From: Membranipora membranacea
Lineage: Eukaryota > Bryozoa > Gymnolaemata > Cheilostomatida > Membraniporidae
Assembly: GCA_914767715.1 (NCBI GenBank)
Contig: OU612070.1
Span: 9,195,501 to 9,259,500 of the forward strand
DNA length: 64,000 nt
Reading direction: 5' to 3'
The position numbers and the translations under genes were made by a program. Below are positions 1-13,000 of this stretch, piece by piece. Position 1 is the stretch's first letter. The number at the start of each line of letters is the position of its first letter. The notes beneath the pieces were generated by a model. The model was not told the DNA's origin. It saw only the letters and a list, made by a program, of their open reading frames with translations, and did no database searches.

Positions 1-195
1 GGTCATGAAATTGATTTTTTTTTAAAGCTAAAGGATATCGAAAAGGTTTGATATTATTTAGAATATTATGAATTATGAAATTATGGAGCGAATAAATAAA
101 GAAATACTATACTTATCTTTACCCATATTTTAAATTTACATGTGAGACACTGCTTATACCAAATAGCTAGCTAGCTGCATGAGTGTATAGAGAGA

Positions 196-1690
196 TGTGC
201 GATGCGATTCAAACCTAGAAAGAGCCGGTCCCTGTCTTTGTGTAAGGGCAAATCTGTACCAAATACCTACTTCATAGGAACAAAGTGTATTCCCACGCTT
301 GCAGAGCGGCCTGTGAACAGCCTAGAAAGATGGTATAGTTTGCCGATCACAGTCAGGTTTTGCGGAAGCAAGGTGAAAAAACAACTCATAATAGGGCTGG
401 ACATGATTGAAAAATGTGGTCTGTCTGGTAAATAGAAAGCCTGGATTCTCAATTTTGCACTCATGCCTTGAATTTTGTGGCCTATGGCAGTTTATGATAT
501 TCCGCTTACACCAGTTGAGAGAATAAAGCAAATGATAGCGAGCACATGCGTAAGTGGCTCGGAGTTCCAAGGAGCTTCAACACAAATGCACTGTATGCCA
601 GTTCGTTTACTCCCTCACTACCTATGAAATCGCTTGTGGAGGAGTACAAAACATCAAAAGCGAGACTGGATATGATGTTGAACGAGTCACCAGACCAGGT
701 GATAAGGGAATGTGCTCCAACACTTGACACTGGTAAAAAATGGTCTGTCACAGAGACTGTCAGAGATGCCAAATCACGACTGGAGATGAGCGAGATAGTT
801 GGTGCTGTGACAACTGAACGTCATGGCATGGCAACTGGTGGTTCTCAAGGGAAAGCCCAATGGTTAGATGGGAGATGGATGTTGATGACGTGCACAAAAT
901 GAAAGAGGAGCGCCGCCAGACACAAGCTGTTGCCCAAGCCCAACAAGGCAGGTGAACTTGTTGGGAGTCTGTTGAGCAGCATCAGCTCAAATGGACAGAA
1001 AGGATCGGCTTTCTGTTTAATGCAGCTTATGATCAACTACCAACCCTGGAAAACCTGGAAAGCTGGAATTTAACCGAGAACTCGAAATGCGCCGAGTGCT
1101 CGGCCAAGGGCACACTTTGACATATACTGCTGAATTGCCCGCATAGCCTAGGAAGATACATGTATAGGCATAACAAAGTCCCGAAAGTGTTGTGTAAATA
1201 TGTCACAGAGAAGTGTGAATATGCTAATGCTGGTGGTAAAGCACATGAAAAGATTTTGGGCAAAAAGGGATTGATGAACAGCAGAGAATGGCAGGTGAGA
1301 TGCGACCTCATAGAGCAGCTCTCAGCATACCATGGCATATTGTGATCACGAACCAAAAACCAGACTTAATTGTCTAGTCTGACAAAGAAAAAACATCAAT
1401 ACTGATGGAATTGATGGTGCCTTGGGAAGAAAATCCCTCAAAGGCGTATAAGAGAAAACTGACAACATACGAAGATCTGGTGACACCATGCCAAGACGAA
1501 GGATTGAATTGCGAATTATTCGCAGTGGAAGTTGGCTGCCGCGGACTAATTGCTAGATCAGATACCAAATTTCTTACTAGAGTTGGGCTACAGGTAGAGA
1601 ACTCAAACAAGCCACAAAAAGCATAGCACATGAAGCAGAAAGCATCTGCATGGATTTGGCAACAGCACTGTGTGAAGACAAAAGCTAAGT
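196..1690 (+). mobile_element. Degenerate 3' fragment of an R2-like (RLE-type) non-LTR retrotransposon
   Basis: Pieces of one reverse transcriptase/endonuclease protein can be read in order, but with frame changes and stops. First comes a segment with FKPRKSRSL (about 205-435), then ILWP and VYDIPLTPVER (about 470-510). A frameshift leads to RKWLGVPRSFN and a long stretch at 546-902. Next is a cysteine motif, CAECSAKGTL then HILLNCP, at about 1090-1145. Last is a restriction-like endonuclease stretch, KPDLIV then MELMVPWEE, at about 1355-1430, ending with VEVGCRG near 1530. This order and these motifs match LINEs with a C-terminal RLE domain (R2/NeSL-type). The copy begins in the middle of the reverse transcriptase, consistent with 5' truncation at insertion, and has in-frame stops (for example just after KPDLIV). 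It is inactive. The exact 3' end is unclear; it may run to about 1.85 kb. Confidence 0.8.
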
Positions 1691-1699
1691 AATCCTATT

Positions 1700-4007
1700 G
1701 CTTGTCAGCTGGTGTTTAACACACTCATTTTGTTTTGTGGAGTTGGCCAGCATTTAATTCCTTTTGTTATAATCCTTGTAAGGATTAGATTGAGGGGATT
1801 AAGTGATGATTAGCAAACTGCTCGGGTAGAAGGCTAAGCGGGACTATGACTCTAATACTCTAATCAAAGTAGTTTAATCTCTGCAGGGTGAAAAATCAAA
1901 GTGAGTCTGAGTTAGATCTGAGGTATTCCAAACATAGGAATCAAAGCTTGGCCATTGCATGAAAGGCACGCAGAGCGAGACAGGAGCTCACAGTCAGCCT
2001 ACTGGCTGGAGCGCAAACAAGACTTGTCTATGAGTTGTACTATGCTCAATGTGCTGAATTTGAGTAGTGAACTATGGCACAAGGGGCTAGGAATCCACAG
2101 TTGTTCCCATCAATCATGTCTTCTGATCGTAGCTGATACACTGTTCGCCGATCATCATAGTAGGATATCCTCATTATGGTATATGGTCACTACAAAAGTA
2201 CCATAGAAATGACAAAGAGTTGTCTTCTTTATGACAAAGAAAAGACAACTTGAAAGTAATTATGAACATTAATATAATTATTTTCCATCATGTGGTTGAA
2301 GCCTATGGCCTCCAATTTTATCGTATATCAATGTCACAAGGAATTACAAAGATGAGTGTAACACCTGGAATGAGGATATTTCATTGAGCAGTTATGTGAT
2401 AAATAGGGATAATTGTGTCACGACTATGATGTGACTGCACAGAATGGGTTACTATGTTGAAAGGTTTTCTGTACTGCTGGTAAAATGCAAATTGTCCTCC
2501 AATTGTGTAACAAAGCATTAGACCTGGCAACTCTTCAGCTGCAGATCAGTTCTATTAACAGCTATCGGCCAGCAAGAGGGCTTCCTGGAGGTATAAAACC
2601 ATGTACAATATACAACAAAATACCTCTAGTGTCCAATTAGGATTAGAGAGAGGAGTTAGATAGAGCTGCATATCCAGCAGGGAAGGGTTACCCGAACAGT
2701 GGAAGAAGGTTAGCATAGGTAAGCAGTGGTCAATTACTGTCATTATGCGATTGTTTAAATACTAAGGGTGTTTGTTGACATGTTGACGGGTGAAGCAAAA
2801 ATGTTATACAGATACATTTACAACTGAAACCATTCCTACTCAGCACTTGATGTTGATAAAAGCAAAAATACAAGTAAGTAATTCCCATATATATTCAGTT
2901 CAGCATTCATTGATAGATGCTAATATCACAATATATATATATATATATTTAGTGATATAAACAACTAGTTTTATATCAAATATCAATACTTCACCTACCT
3001 ACCACTTACTATCTTTGAGAGTTGGCTGTTTAATCATTTAAGTGGTGCTATTTTAACAACCCTATGAAAATATTTTGAGCCTCAAAAATCTAGCAAATCT
3101 TACAAACATTGATTGAATGATCATCCACCTGTGCATATTTCTGAATCTCCTTGAAATGTATAGGGATAATTGCTCACCCATCGCACAACGCACCCTATAT
3201 ATTATAGTTATGGGAAAATTAAGAGCTTCACTATCAAAAACACTTTGTTATAGAGGGGTGACCAATATTTAATACCTCCAAAGGGCCAGTTTCAGCTGAT
3301 TAGTGACTGGTGAATACCTAGTTTTACTAGAACCTTGTTACGATATCCAAATTCAAAATTCACATTCAAAATCACTTAGAATAAATGCCCTAGAATAAAA
3401 TATTGTAGTCAAATGTATTCTAGAGCAAATATAGATGTGAAAATTATGCTTCTATCACCAACAGTTCAAAAGATATTATGAAAACAATATTGCATCTTCA
3501 TGACTTATGATGGCCGTGACATCAAGTCATAAAACATGACGGAAATAAAAGGAACTCTTTCGAGATTGTAGTGTTGAGAGCTTGCCATTGATATGTAAAA
3601 TAACATAAATGGTTTGTGCCGTTACTGTACCTATAGCTGAACCAAATAAGGAAAGCAGGTGTCTTGGTTTTGTTTAATAATATAACTCTTCTGCATTCAG
3701 CTAAAAGTTTTCATTGATGAGTTAAGAGGACCCTTCACTGAGAACCTATGAGTGCAGGTAACTCATGATCATAGGTGGTGATAAATTTCCATTATAAAGC
3801 TACCATAGAGCAGAAGCAAAGGAAGAGGCCATCACAAATCAATGTTCACCACAATAAAGTGTAATTGAGTCTTCAGCCGACACATTCGTTCACTGTTTGT
3901 TAGAGTGATTGATACTTGAAAACTGAGAAATGGAATAATGCATAACATCTCAAAGGATTTTCTGTCCAATGACTTGTCTGTAATTTTATTTGCAGTTCAT
4001 GATATAA
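1700..4007. other. Intergenic, no gene seen
   Basis: No conserved coding segment was found on either strand. The stretch holds an AT microsatellite at 2931-2949 and a weak hairpin around 1770-1870, whose right side (CTCTAATACTCT) resembles a second hairpin at about 23610-23700. Everything else is AT-rich sequence without recognisable structure. Confidence 0.5.
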
Positions 4008-4205
4008 GGTGGCGCAATGGGTAAGGCATGGGTATTTCAATCGAGAAATCGACTCCCGGCGTGTCACGGTGGTTCAGGAAGAGCATCCGACCTCAAATGC
4101 TCCTGTGGCCCATCTTGATCCAGTCCGTAGACCCGTACTGATACCGAGATAAAAAACCTAACAACATCATGGTTTCTCACACGGTAACACAGGGTATCGA
4201 GACTA
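4008..4205 (+). mobile_element. tRNA-derived SINE (probable)
   Basis: The segment begins with an A-box-like TGGCGCAATGGGTAAGGC. About 35 bases on comes a B-box-like ATCGACTCCCGG, the layout of an internal RNA polymerase III promoter from a tRNA. A non-tRNA body follows, with a GGAAGAGCATCCGACC block of a kind often seen in tRNA-SINEs. The acceptor-stem pairing of a functional tRNA is absent. It lies on the plus strand, downstream of the GPCR gene on the minus strand. No second copy was seen in the window, so its boundaries are approximate. Confidence 0.55.
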
Positions 4206-4262
4206 TAAATGGACGTGAGTTTTATATAAGATAAAGCCAACACATCTACAAATCAACCTAGG

Positions 4263-4268
4263 TTTATT
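4263..4268 (-). terminator. Candidate poly(A) signal of the GPCR gene
   Basis: AATAAA on the minus strand, about 185 bases downstream of the GPCR stop codon. A canonical hexamer at a plausible distance; not otherwise proven. Confidence 0.4.
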
Positions 4269-4453
4269 TACAAAACAAAACATGTTGCGGTTGAGGTTAT
4301 ATGAAAATGAAGATTCAAAAAGGCATCTATCCCAATTAGTTCAGTTATATATTCGTCAAATGAGAGTGCTTACATTTTACGTAATGTAACTCTGGTCACA
4401 AAATACCATAGACATGATAACTTCCTGATAGAGTGAGACATAAGACTCAATCA

Positions 4454-5422
4454 TCAATGATAAGGTTGAATCTTCAGCTTTATATGAAACATTGCTCTCA
4501 ACTGTCTATTAAAATCTCTGATAGTCATAACATAGATAAAAAAATTCATGGCGCTATTTGCTACTATTAAATAAGAGCACATAAACTCTAACATGAGCGG
4601 AGGTTCTGAGTCAAACATAGGTAACGCCCACCATGTTATATTCACAATGATTGGAGTCCAGCACAAATAATAAATTCCTACAGTTAGAGCTACAGTTTTC
4701 ATAGCTCGTTTTATACTCCTCCTTCTTCTCGTGCTGGATTTTCTTATCTTATTTAGTATGACTACATGTGTCACTAACACGATGATTAGCGGTGCGAAAA
4801 TCAAAATAGTTCCTATTACACAGAAAAAGTGAGCATCCACTCGCAGCATACATGATGACACCGATTGATCGAATACAGCTTTGACGAATCCAGATAATAT
4901 AGAAGGGGCTATTATGGCTAAAATGATTGAGAAAGCGATTATAGAAAACCCGATTGCTATCTTGGGTGGATCATATCTTGTCATGAACACTTTGTGTTCC
5001 AAAGGTTTCAAAACCGAACAGCACTTGTCAATACATATTGCACAATGTATCCAAGTTGTTGCTGCTATGAGACTGTGGTTGGTTACCGTTAACATCTTAC
5101 ACAGGCTGTCAGTCAGGTAGAGGTATCCTCTGCAGAATCCGACGACACCCGATAGATGCGGCAGCACTGTCAACATATCAACAACAGCCAGACAAGCCAT
5201 TAGATATTGCTGAAGCTGTAGTTTCTTTATACGTTTAAAAGTGAGCAGGATGAGTAAGTTTGTTACGATGATTAGGATGATAATGATGACGGGTAATACA
5301 GTTAGTTCTGAAGGAACGGGGACCTCATGGTAGGTCCACAATGATGAGTTCATAGCCCGCATCTTCTCAGTGATCAGTAAAAGTCTTATTTGCTGTCGAG
5401 AAAGATAACTCAGCCAATTCAA
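4454..5422 (-). CDS. Class A (rhodopsin-like) G-protein-coupled receptor, orphan
   Basis: Single-exon open frame of 322 residues with seven hydrophobic segments: TM1 about 42-64, TM2 74-92, TM3 110-133, TM4 156-176, TM5 200-224, TM6 248-270, TM7 280-303. Class A landmarks are present: an Asp in TM2 (LAVVD), a Cys at the top of TM3 (SLCKML) that can pair with one in the second extracellular loop (SSCMLR), CWTP in TM6, and an N-glycosylation site (NSS) near the N terminus. Two motifs are altered: DRY at the end of TM3 reads DKC, and NPxxY in TM7 reads NFFIY. Basic clusters in the third loop (STRRRRSIKR) fit G-protein coupling. Translation may start at the first Met or at an inner Met just before NSS. 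It resembles amine-type receptors in general shape, but I cannot assign a ligand. No introns and no receptor-like neighbour are seen. Confidence 0.85.
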   Translation of the reverse strand: MNWLSYLSRQQIRLLLITEKMRAMNSSLWTYHEVPVPSELTVLPVIIIILIIVTNLLILLTFKRIKKLQLQQYLMACLAVVDMLTVLPHLSGVVGFCRGYLYLTDSLCKMLTVTNHSLIAATTWIHCAICIDKCCSVLKPLEHKVFMTRYDPPKIAIGFSIIAFSIILAIIAPSILSGFVKAVFDQSVSSCMLRVDAHFFCVIGTILIFAPLIIVLVTHVVILNKIRKSSTRRRRSIKRAMKTVALTVGIYYLCWTPIIVNITWWALPMFDSEPPLMLEFMCSYLIVANSAMNFFIYVMTIRDFNRQLRAMFHIKLKIQPYH

Positions 5423-7040
5423 GAACTTATCAGATTCGATAAGCCTTCAACAAAGAAGAATATTTTCCAGGGTTATGAAGTCTGCAAGCTCTACACGACA
5501 GGCTAAAGATGATGAGTGAGAAACACGTACAAATATTCAACAGTATTACGCCTGTATTGTCCAGTTGTTCTGAAATGTAAGCTTGTTACATTCTGGTTGC
5601 AGTGCGATTGACTACCTTTAATTTAAAAGCAACTCATACAGAAATAAGGAGATAGGTATTAAGAATGATATTAATCCATTAACACATTGAAAATGTATTT
5701 TAAATAGTAGAACCAAATATACCGAATTTATTATTTTCTAGTCTTCAGTCAAGTCGCAATCACTGTACACACTAAGCTCTCATTATCTCGACACTGTACT
5801 ATCGGACAGTTTAAATCTCCCAGCTACACCAACACTAGTCTATGGTCGAAGCGAATGCAAGCTGCAAGAGTTCCCTGTCTCCAGCCAAGAATAGGACTAT
5901 TATAATAATTGTGGTAGTTTGAGCAACAACACGCCATTTATAGCAAATGATAATCTACTATGAGCATTATAATATTCTTCTGATTGTTATTGTAGTTTTC
6001 TCGTGGTCTTGTTTACGTTATATTGTGTCACTCCGATGGCACACACAATGGTTCACCTCCTCGCTGACCAGTTAATTTCTGGATGCGAAGCGCTTTGCAG
6101 TGTCAGCATATCAAATGCAATAAAAGAGAGAGGGTGTCATGGTTTGAAGCATCATGTTACATCTATAAATAGTAAGATCTTAATTAATAGTATACAATCA
6201 AAACATGTTTTTAAAAAAGTGCCATATATGTCAAAAAACAGTCCTACAATATCAAAATCATAACATGATAACATCACAATACTTTGAATGTCAGTTATTT
6301 TCCATATAGTTTTCACCTCAACTGACACAGAGAAAACACGCATCAAAGTAGCTCACTCTACTCAGATCTACAAACCTCATACACCAGCCTCTGGCGATGT
6401 TGCCAGGAAAAACTCAACCAGATCTGGCATGTTGTCCATTTTGTTTATGGTCATATCAGCCTAGGATAGGTCTGGGGATACAATGGTGGCAGGTGTGTTA
6501 TGGTCAAACACACTGACAGCGGTTGCAACCTGCGTGTATCCTCGATAAGATGTTATATACACATCAATCCTCTGAGGATAAGCTTAGGTTTAGAAGGTTT
6601 GAGGCTCTATATGTTTACAATGGTGACATTGCACAAACCTCTGAGGTTACAAACGCTAAGTGTGTTTTGAATATTAAGATTTTCACACAGTCGGCAAAAA
6701 TTATCTAATAAGGTGTGTAAGAAAGAATGAGGGTTTCTAAATTATCAATTTTTTATCATTACAAAACAAAAGTTTCTAGGGAAAAACCTTATCTATACAA
6801 AACCAAGATCATATACAAAGCAGCGATTACATGTAAAGCTAAAGAATAGAAAAGAATCATATACATGAGGCATGAAAAAAGTAATGAAAACACACATAAG
6901 TAAAACTGATTATATTTCCTGTATGCAGCATTGAGAAAGAGGTTTTTGCTGATGGCTCTACTAGCCTAATATGGTAAGGTAGGTAGGAGTTGCGATAATA
7001 CCCTTTGCCTTATTTAAGATGGAACTTGCGTGTTAAATAT
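5423..7040. other. Intergenic between the GPCR and XRCC1 3' ends/starts
   Basis: This stretch holds the presumed promoter side of the minus-strand GPCR (5.4-6 kb) and the 3' UTR side of XRCC1 (below 7041). Short open frames at 6003-6346 and 6523-6708 have no recognisable similarity and overlap on both strands, as expected by chance. No canonical AATAAA was found for XRCC1 on the minus strand in this stretch. Confidence 0.4.
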
Positions 7041-10000
7041 CTAAGCAGGCACAATAGCATATTTCTGATGCGGAATGTATTTTTGTTTGGAGTGGATCTC
7101 CGAGATCCACTTGGACTTGACAAAAGTCAAGTTGGGATTATCATTAAGAGCTGAGTCGAAGTTGTCGTCCCACGCATCATCAGTGATGACATAGTGTACC
7201 TCATCACACATGTATTCCTCCACCTGACCACCGTAAGCATATATGTATCTATACACCGATCTCCTTTCCCCCAAAGTACCATAGAGGAAGAATACTTTGT
7301 CAACCAGAAAATCTGGTAATTCAGGCAGCGCTCCTTTGTTCGTGGAGGGCGGATTTGATGTTGATGCTCCATTATTTGAGTTTTTAGTCACAGCTGGTTT
7401 TCCTGGTTTTGCGGGAGACTTTCCTATAAATACATTACAAAATATACAATTAACACATGATAAACATATATATATATATATATATGTATAACACACGAAT
7501 GAATGTGCTATGTACATAATATGTATATATATACATATATATATATGTATGTATATAATATGTATATGTATACAAATATATATATGAGCCATAACTGCAT
7601 GGCACATGTGATACAAATATGAGATAAAAGTCCAATTAGGCTAATCGAGAAACTCCTCAGCTTGCCAAATAGATTATTACAAGTGAACATGCCACCTAAC
7701 TTTTTTGACGGGTCCATTTATTAGATTGCAAGAGAATAAATCAAGCTGTCGACAAATAATCGCACTTTATCATTAATGTTTACACTGCTTACCTTTGCCC
7801 TCATTTTTGGATGAAGTCGTCGTTGTTGATGGCTTATCTTTTGATTTATCGGCAGCTTTAGCCAGATGTGCAGCGATTTCATCATCAGTGTCTATTTCTG
7901 TGGCATCGCTGTCGACTTGAGTGCACTGCAGGTCCTCTTCTGGTGTTTGTCTCAAGGTAGCACTCGGCTTCTCCTCAGCATCTACAACACACATACAAAT
8001 ATAATAGCCAAATAATAACAATATAATATAATACATCATTATAAGTGATTGTACTGGAATGGAGGGATCATTACTGACGTACTTTTTGACTGCTATTATT
8101 GAAGTCATTACAATTTTTAACCCTTTAGGCAGTAGTAAATTAAATTATCCAGAGACTCAGCTTTCCATTGATAGTGACATGTTTGATGTCAATAAGATAA
8201 AATACAAGGTTGACACTCCAGAGAGCAGGTAGCTGTAAGTATAGCCTACATTACTACGTTTGTAACTATTACTCAGATTAAATAAATTTGTGTCACCAGA
8301 GGTTGACTGTTCTGGCTGACTTTGCTAGAGAAACTGCCGGCGACAAAACAACTCTATGTATAAAAAATGAGCCGGCAGACTTTGACCACAAGCAGCTAAG
8401 CTTATAGCGATAAAGTAAGAAATGCGGTTAAATATGAAGACATTTATAAGTTCCTTTGTTTGAGTCCAGTTTTATGATAAAAACGATGTGAGGATAATAA
8501 AAAATAATGTGCTGTCCTAACCATCCTAATACAGTGATTGAGTATGTGAACTCATAAATGGACATTTTGAACTGTGAGCTGTACAACCAGAGACTATAGA
8601 CAAAGATTATAAATACTATTGCTATAAAAAGTCATTGCTATAGAGATATATATACACACATTTGTGCAATAAAGTGTCATATATTATATATCCCACTATT
8701 GTACCCATAAAAACCCTGGACAATGAGTGATTCATATATGTATATATATATATATAGTGGCTATCAGTGTGTAGGGCATATCTTGGCATTGGAGTTGTCC
8801 GACCATGTCAGGCTATTTTATCTACCATTAATTACTATTGGGTTAAGGATGCCCAACATGATTATTTAAGAGGATTTAAGACATGATTGTTTTGTGGGTC
8901 ATATAAAATGACTCCTTATTTTTGAGTGACACTTGGTTGGGGCCAAATACACACAGATGACACTTAAAAGCACAGATTTGAATCTATATATATATATCTA
9001 TAGTCTCTGGTACAACTACAATTATAGATGAGGTTTGATCTATGCCTAGCCTTATGTTCCTGTAAGTGATGCCTAGCCTTATGTTCCTGTAAGTGATATT
9101 TATACATGACCAGGTCAGGTTAACACTGACTGCATCATGCAAATTATAACTAATAGGCACTTGACATGACGATGACACTTGACGATGACACTTGGCACTG
9201 AGAGTAAGTTATACTATGTCAGTCATATTCAACCTACATAACAACAATTCTCTTGACCAACGTTGTCAGAGGATGAAACCAGATACACTCAAATTAGGAC
9301 ATATACTAAGAGATCTAAAACATAGATAATGTCTAGAAAATAGCAGTGTCAAAATTGGCTCCAAAGGCTGACATGTTGTAAATAACCATTCTAAGTGAAC
9401 AGAGCGGAACTAAATCTAGGCATCATGCTACACATATTTACATTCTTTGTTCCCTCGATTCTATTTATGTGACACAATCGTATAATTATTATGTGTCTAT
9501 TGATATGTGATAATTAAACTTAAACAATCTCTAAAAGAGCTAAGTAAAATCATACCACTGTCTACATCAGTAGATTCGCTGCCGCCGGCGTCTTCTTCCT
9601 CTTTTTTTGCTGTCGGTTTTGTAGAGGCCACTTCTTTCTTTCTTTTCTCATCTTCTTCCTGAAATTGCACATTACATTCAGATTGGCTAAAAGTTGCATG
9701 GTTCTGTGCTGAAATACTGAGACTGATATAGGTAGACGCCTAGCGTGCATCATGAATCAAAGTATTGAGGTTATCTGTTTTCAAATCTTACCATAGCATA
9801 TCACAAAAACTTACAAATCATCAATTCAAAAACTATCTGATAGCAGAATGGTGAGTCTAAGTACTAAGTCTAAGCACAATCAAGACAGGCATAACCACCA
9901 AGAGGTTATGTTGCATGCAATAATAATAAAAAGTTATGAAAGACTACCATGCACATCCGGGAGACTATGACATCATAATGCAGAGAACGAAAGTTACCTT

Positions 10001-13000
10001 CCCTTATGGAAGGCACTCTTTCCACCATCAATAATTCATGCCAAGTAGAGAATTGATTTTTTTTACTATGCAAACCTGACACAACATTATTATAAGTAAC
10101 TGCCAGACTATAACATGCTTTGGTCTTTGGGTAGTCTTTAATTGGAATTAAAAACTAAGTAATATGCCTTTATTGAGAGTAAAAATATCACCTTTGACTC
10201 ACAAACCTCACCTTTTCTTTCTGTTCATCCTCTTTAGCTCTGGAGGGACTTTTAGCTCTGCCCAGTCTGTAATCTCTCCATGGTAGCTTCTTCTTGCGTT
10301 TGTGTGAATCTAAAACCCAGTCCTCCTTCACAATATACCCCTTACCGTTCACCTATATACAAAGGAGATAATATTATAATGATGAAAATGGAAAAAATGG
10401 ATATGAATAAATCAAATGGCAACTGAATGAGAAATTTAGGACAAAAACCTAAACAATGATATTGATAACTAAATATGTAAATAATTGATATATTTTGTAC
10501 TAAATTGAATGTGTGTTGTTTGTGGCAAATTCTCACATTGTATCATCATTGTTTTGAGGTATGAGTGTTCATACCTTCTGCTTTAAATCATCAAAAGCAT
10601 GGAACTAATTGTTTACAATTTAGATAACGTTTCAATTTGAAATTGAAGGGTTGGTGAGATGACGTTTACCTGAGAGAATTTAGGCGTATTCTCGAATGCA
10701 CATATTAGATGAGTGCACTTTTTATCCCAGTCAGGGGAATACTTGGCTCCCATCTGAACAGCCTTCTCCCTGAGATCACCACGTTTTGGATTCTTGAACC
10801 CGCTCAGGGCAAACACAACACCTTTTAACAACTCTTTGAATGGCACTGCAAATAACATCATCACAAAATGAGAACATGACAACATGGTGCTCTGTCTCTT
10901 ATAATAAAACATATTCCATGCAGAACAGTGCAAGAAAGCTGAGGCAACCATCTACTGAAATCTCATCAGATTGTCTTGTTGAGAGGTAACAATACACATT
11001 TTCATGCAAGAAAGTAAGGGCAATATATTGCAAGACAGAATAAAAATTACTCAATGATGAGACTGTTTTCTGTTTGTTTTTAAACAATCCCATAACCCAC
11101 CAGTAACAGACGTAGCTGAGGGAGCTGAGTCTGCGGATGAGGACTTTTTCTCATCAGTAGATTGTTTTGATTTTCTCTCGTCAGTTTTTGGAGTCTTTGC
11201 TTTAGGAGTAGCTGAATTAACAGGTGACAAGGTCCTTTTCTTAGATGGTTTGGGTGTCTCACTTTTCTTTGAATCGCGAGATGATGGTGTATCTATGGGC
11301 TGCTTCGATACGGCAGCAAGCTTCGGTTTGGATTCTTGTTTCACTCCAACCTACATAGAAGTCGAAGAACAGCATCATTACTGAGTACAGTCATAATATC
11401 ACAGAGCTGTGATAATCCTGCCAGTACAATTACATTCAGCTGCAATTCGAGACGAATTATCGAGTTGTGTCCACTAGGATCAAGAGAAGACAACTTTCAA
11501 ATCTTCTTTCTGAAAGTTGTTTTCATTAATAAGAAGGTTTAAGTTAGCCTTGTCATACAGCCACCAAAACCAGTGGTCCCCGAAACCAGTGGTCCCCAAA
11601 ACCAGTGGTCCCCAAAACCAGTGGTCACCAAAACCAGTGGTCCCAAAACCAGTGGTCACCAAAACCAGTGGTCACCAAAACCAGTGGTCCCCAAAACCAG
11701 TGGCCACGTGACAAGGCTAGTTTAAGTTATATGTTATGGAGACTGGCAGATAGCATTACATTTAAACAATTTCCAGTAGAGATAAGATCACCTGATTTGG
11801 TCAAAAATGTTTAGCCTGACCTGCTGGCGGGCGCTCAAATTTTTGCGGTGCAGAACAATTCACCACTGTGTCTGAGACTGAAGCTCTGAGTAAGCTTCCA
11901 ACACCAACCTACCTTATGGTCAGCCTCCCTGGCAGCTGCACGTACTGCCGCAGCAGCAGTAGCTGGCGGTAGATCAGCATTCAATCTGGCTCTCTGTGAG
12001 AACATACTACCCCCTACAGGCTTACTCCTATTCATATCATCACTATCCGTGTCCTCGGTCAAGGTAAAGGCACCTAGCTTCTGAGATCCTGGCTTTGCCT
12101 CTGCTAAAAAACCACAACAAATGAAATCAACGTGTATCTTTGTAAAGATAATATTTATGCTGCATCGAGTTAAACTGTCGATAAAACTGATCAAACAATC
12201 ACAATTTCGTTAACGAGCTAAACTGATCGTTTTCACGTACCTTTCTCCTCATTTTTAGTTTCATCATCTGTCAGAAACGATATGAAGGAGAGCCCATAGG
12301 GTTGGCTTTTGTTGAACTGCTGCACACACACTACTTTAACCTTGTCCCACGTCTCATCTGAACATGATTTGGATAAATCATCTGAGCTGAACAGACGTAC
12401 TTTCTGAGTGTTAGTGTTGGACCGAGCCTCTGCAGGTGTCATTAAAGAGGATGTTACCAGTATAACCTGAAATATGGTCCAAAGCAAATGATATTTTCTC
12501 GAGTTTGGTCTATATTTTTTGGAGTTCTTATATGCTTAATTTACCTCAGTATTCACCTAAGAAGGCATACTTTCTAGCGCCAGCATCTACAGTTTTTTGG
12601 GACATCAATAGCTGCATACACCTTTCCAGACATTCATCATACTACGCAGTGTACTGAGGTAATGCAATCATGAATAACCCAAATATCATGTGGAGACAGA
12701 AAAGCATGTTTTGAATGTTATACTGACTTGGTGTAGGTTTATGATTCAATGACAATTGATGCATACCTTCCAATCCTGATCGGATGATTGCTTCCCAACC
12801 AAAACTTCTACAAAAGCAGAGCCTTCATTTCCTACATGTATACTGGATATGCGAGCGGGATTTCTGAACTGAAGTACCACAGACACCTGTTTCTCTCCAG
12901 CAGAAGCTGATTTCCATTTTCCAGAGCCTGGAGCTCCAAGAAGATTAGATACAGGAAACTTCTTGTCCTCACTGCTTACAGATAATACTTTTTCAAATTT

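Noticed and set aside
7424-7616. N-terminal extension of the 7041-7616 frame (Tyr/Ile/His-rich)
   Set aside because: It is TA microsatellite upstream of the exon 9 acceptor at 7423; the XRCC1 frame joins exactly at that acceptor.
11564-11706. Possible CRISPR-like array
   Set aside because: Units are contiguous without spacers and the DNA is animal; it is a minisatellite.
11517-11814. Open frames rich in QNQWSPKPVV
   Set aside because: They are direct translations of the 16-base minisatellite in an XRCC1 intron.
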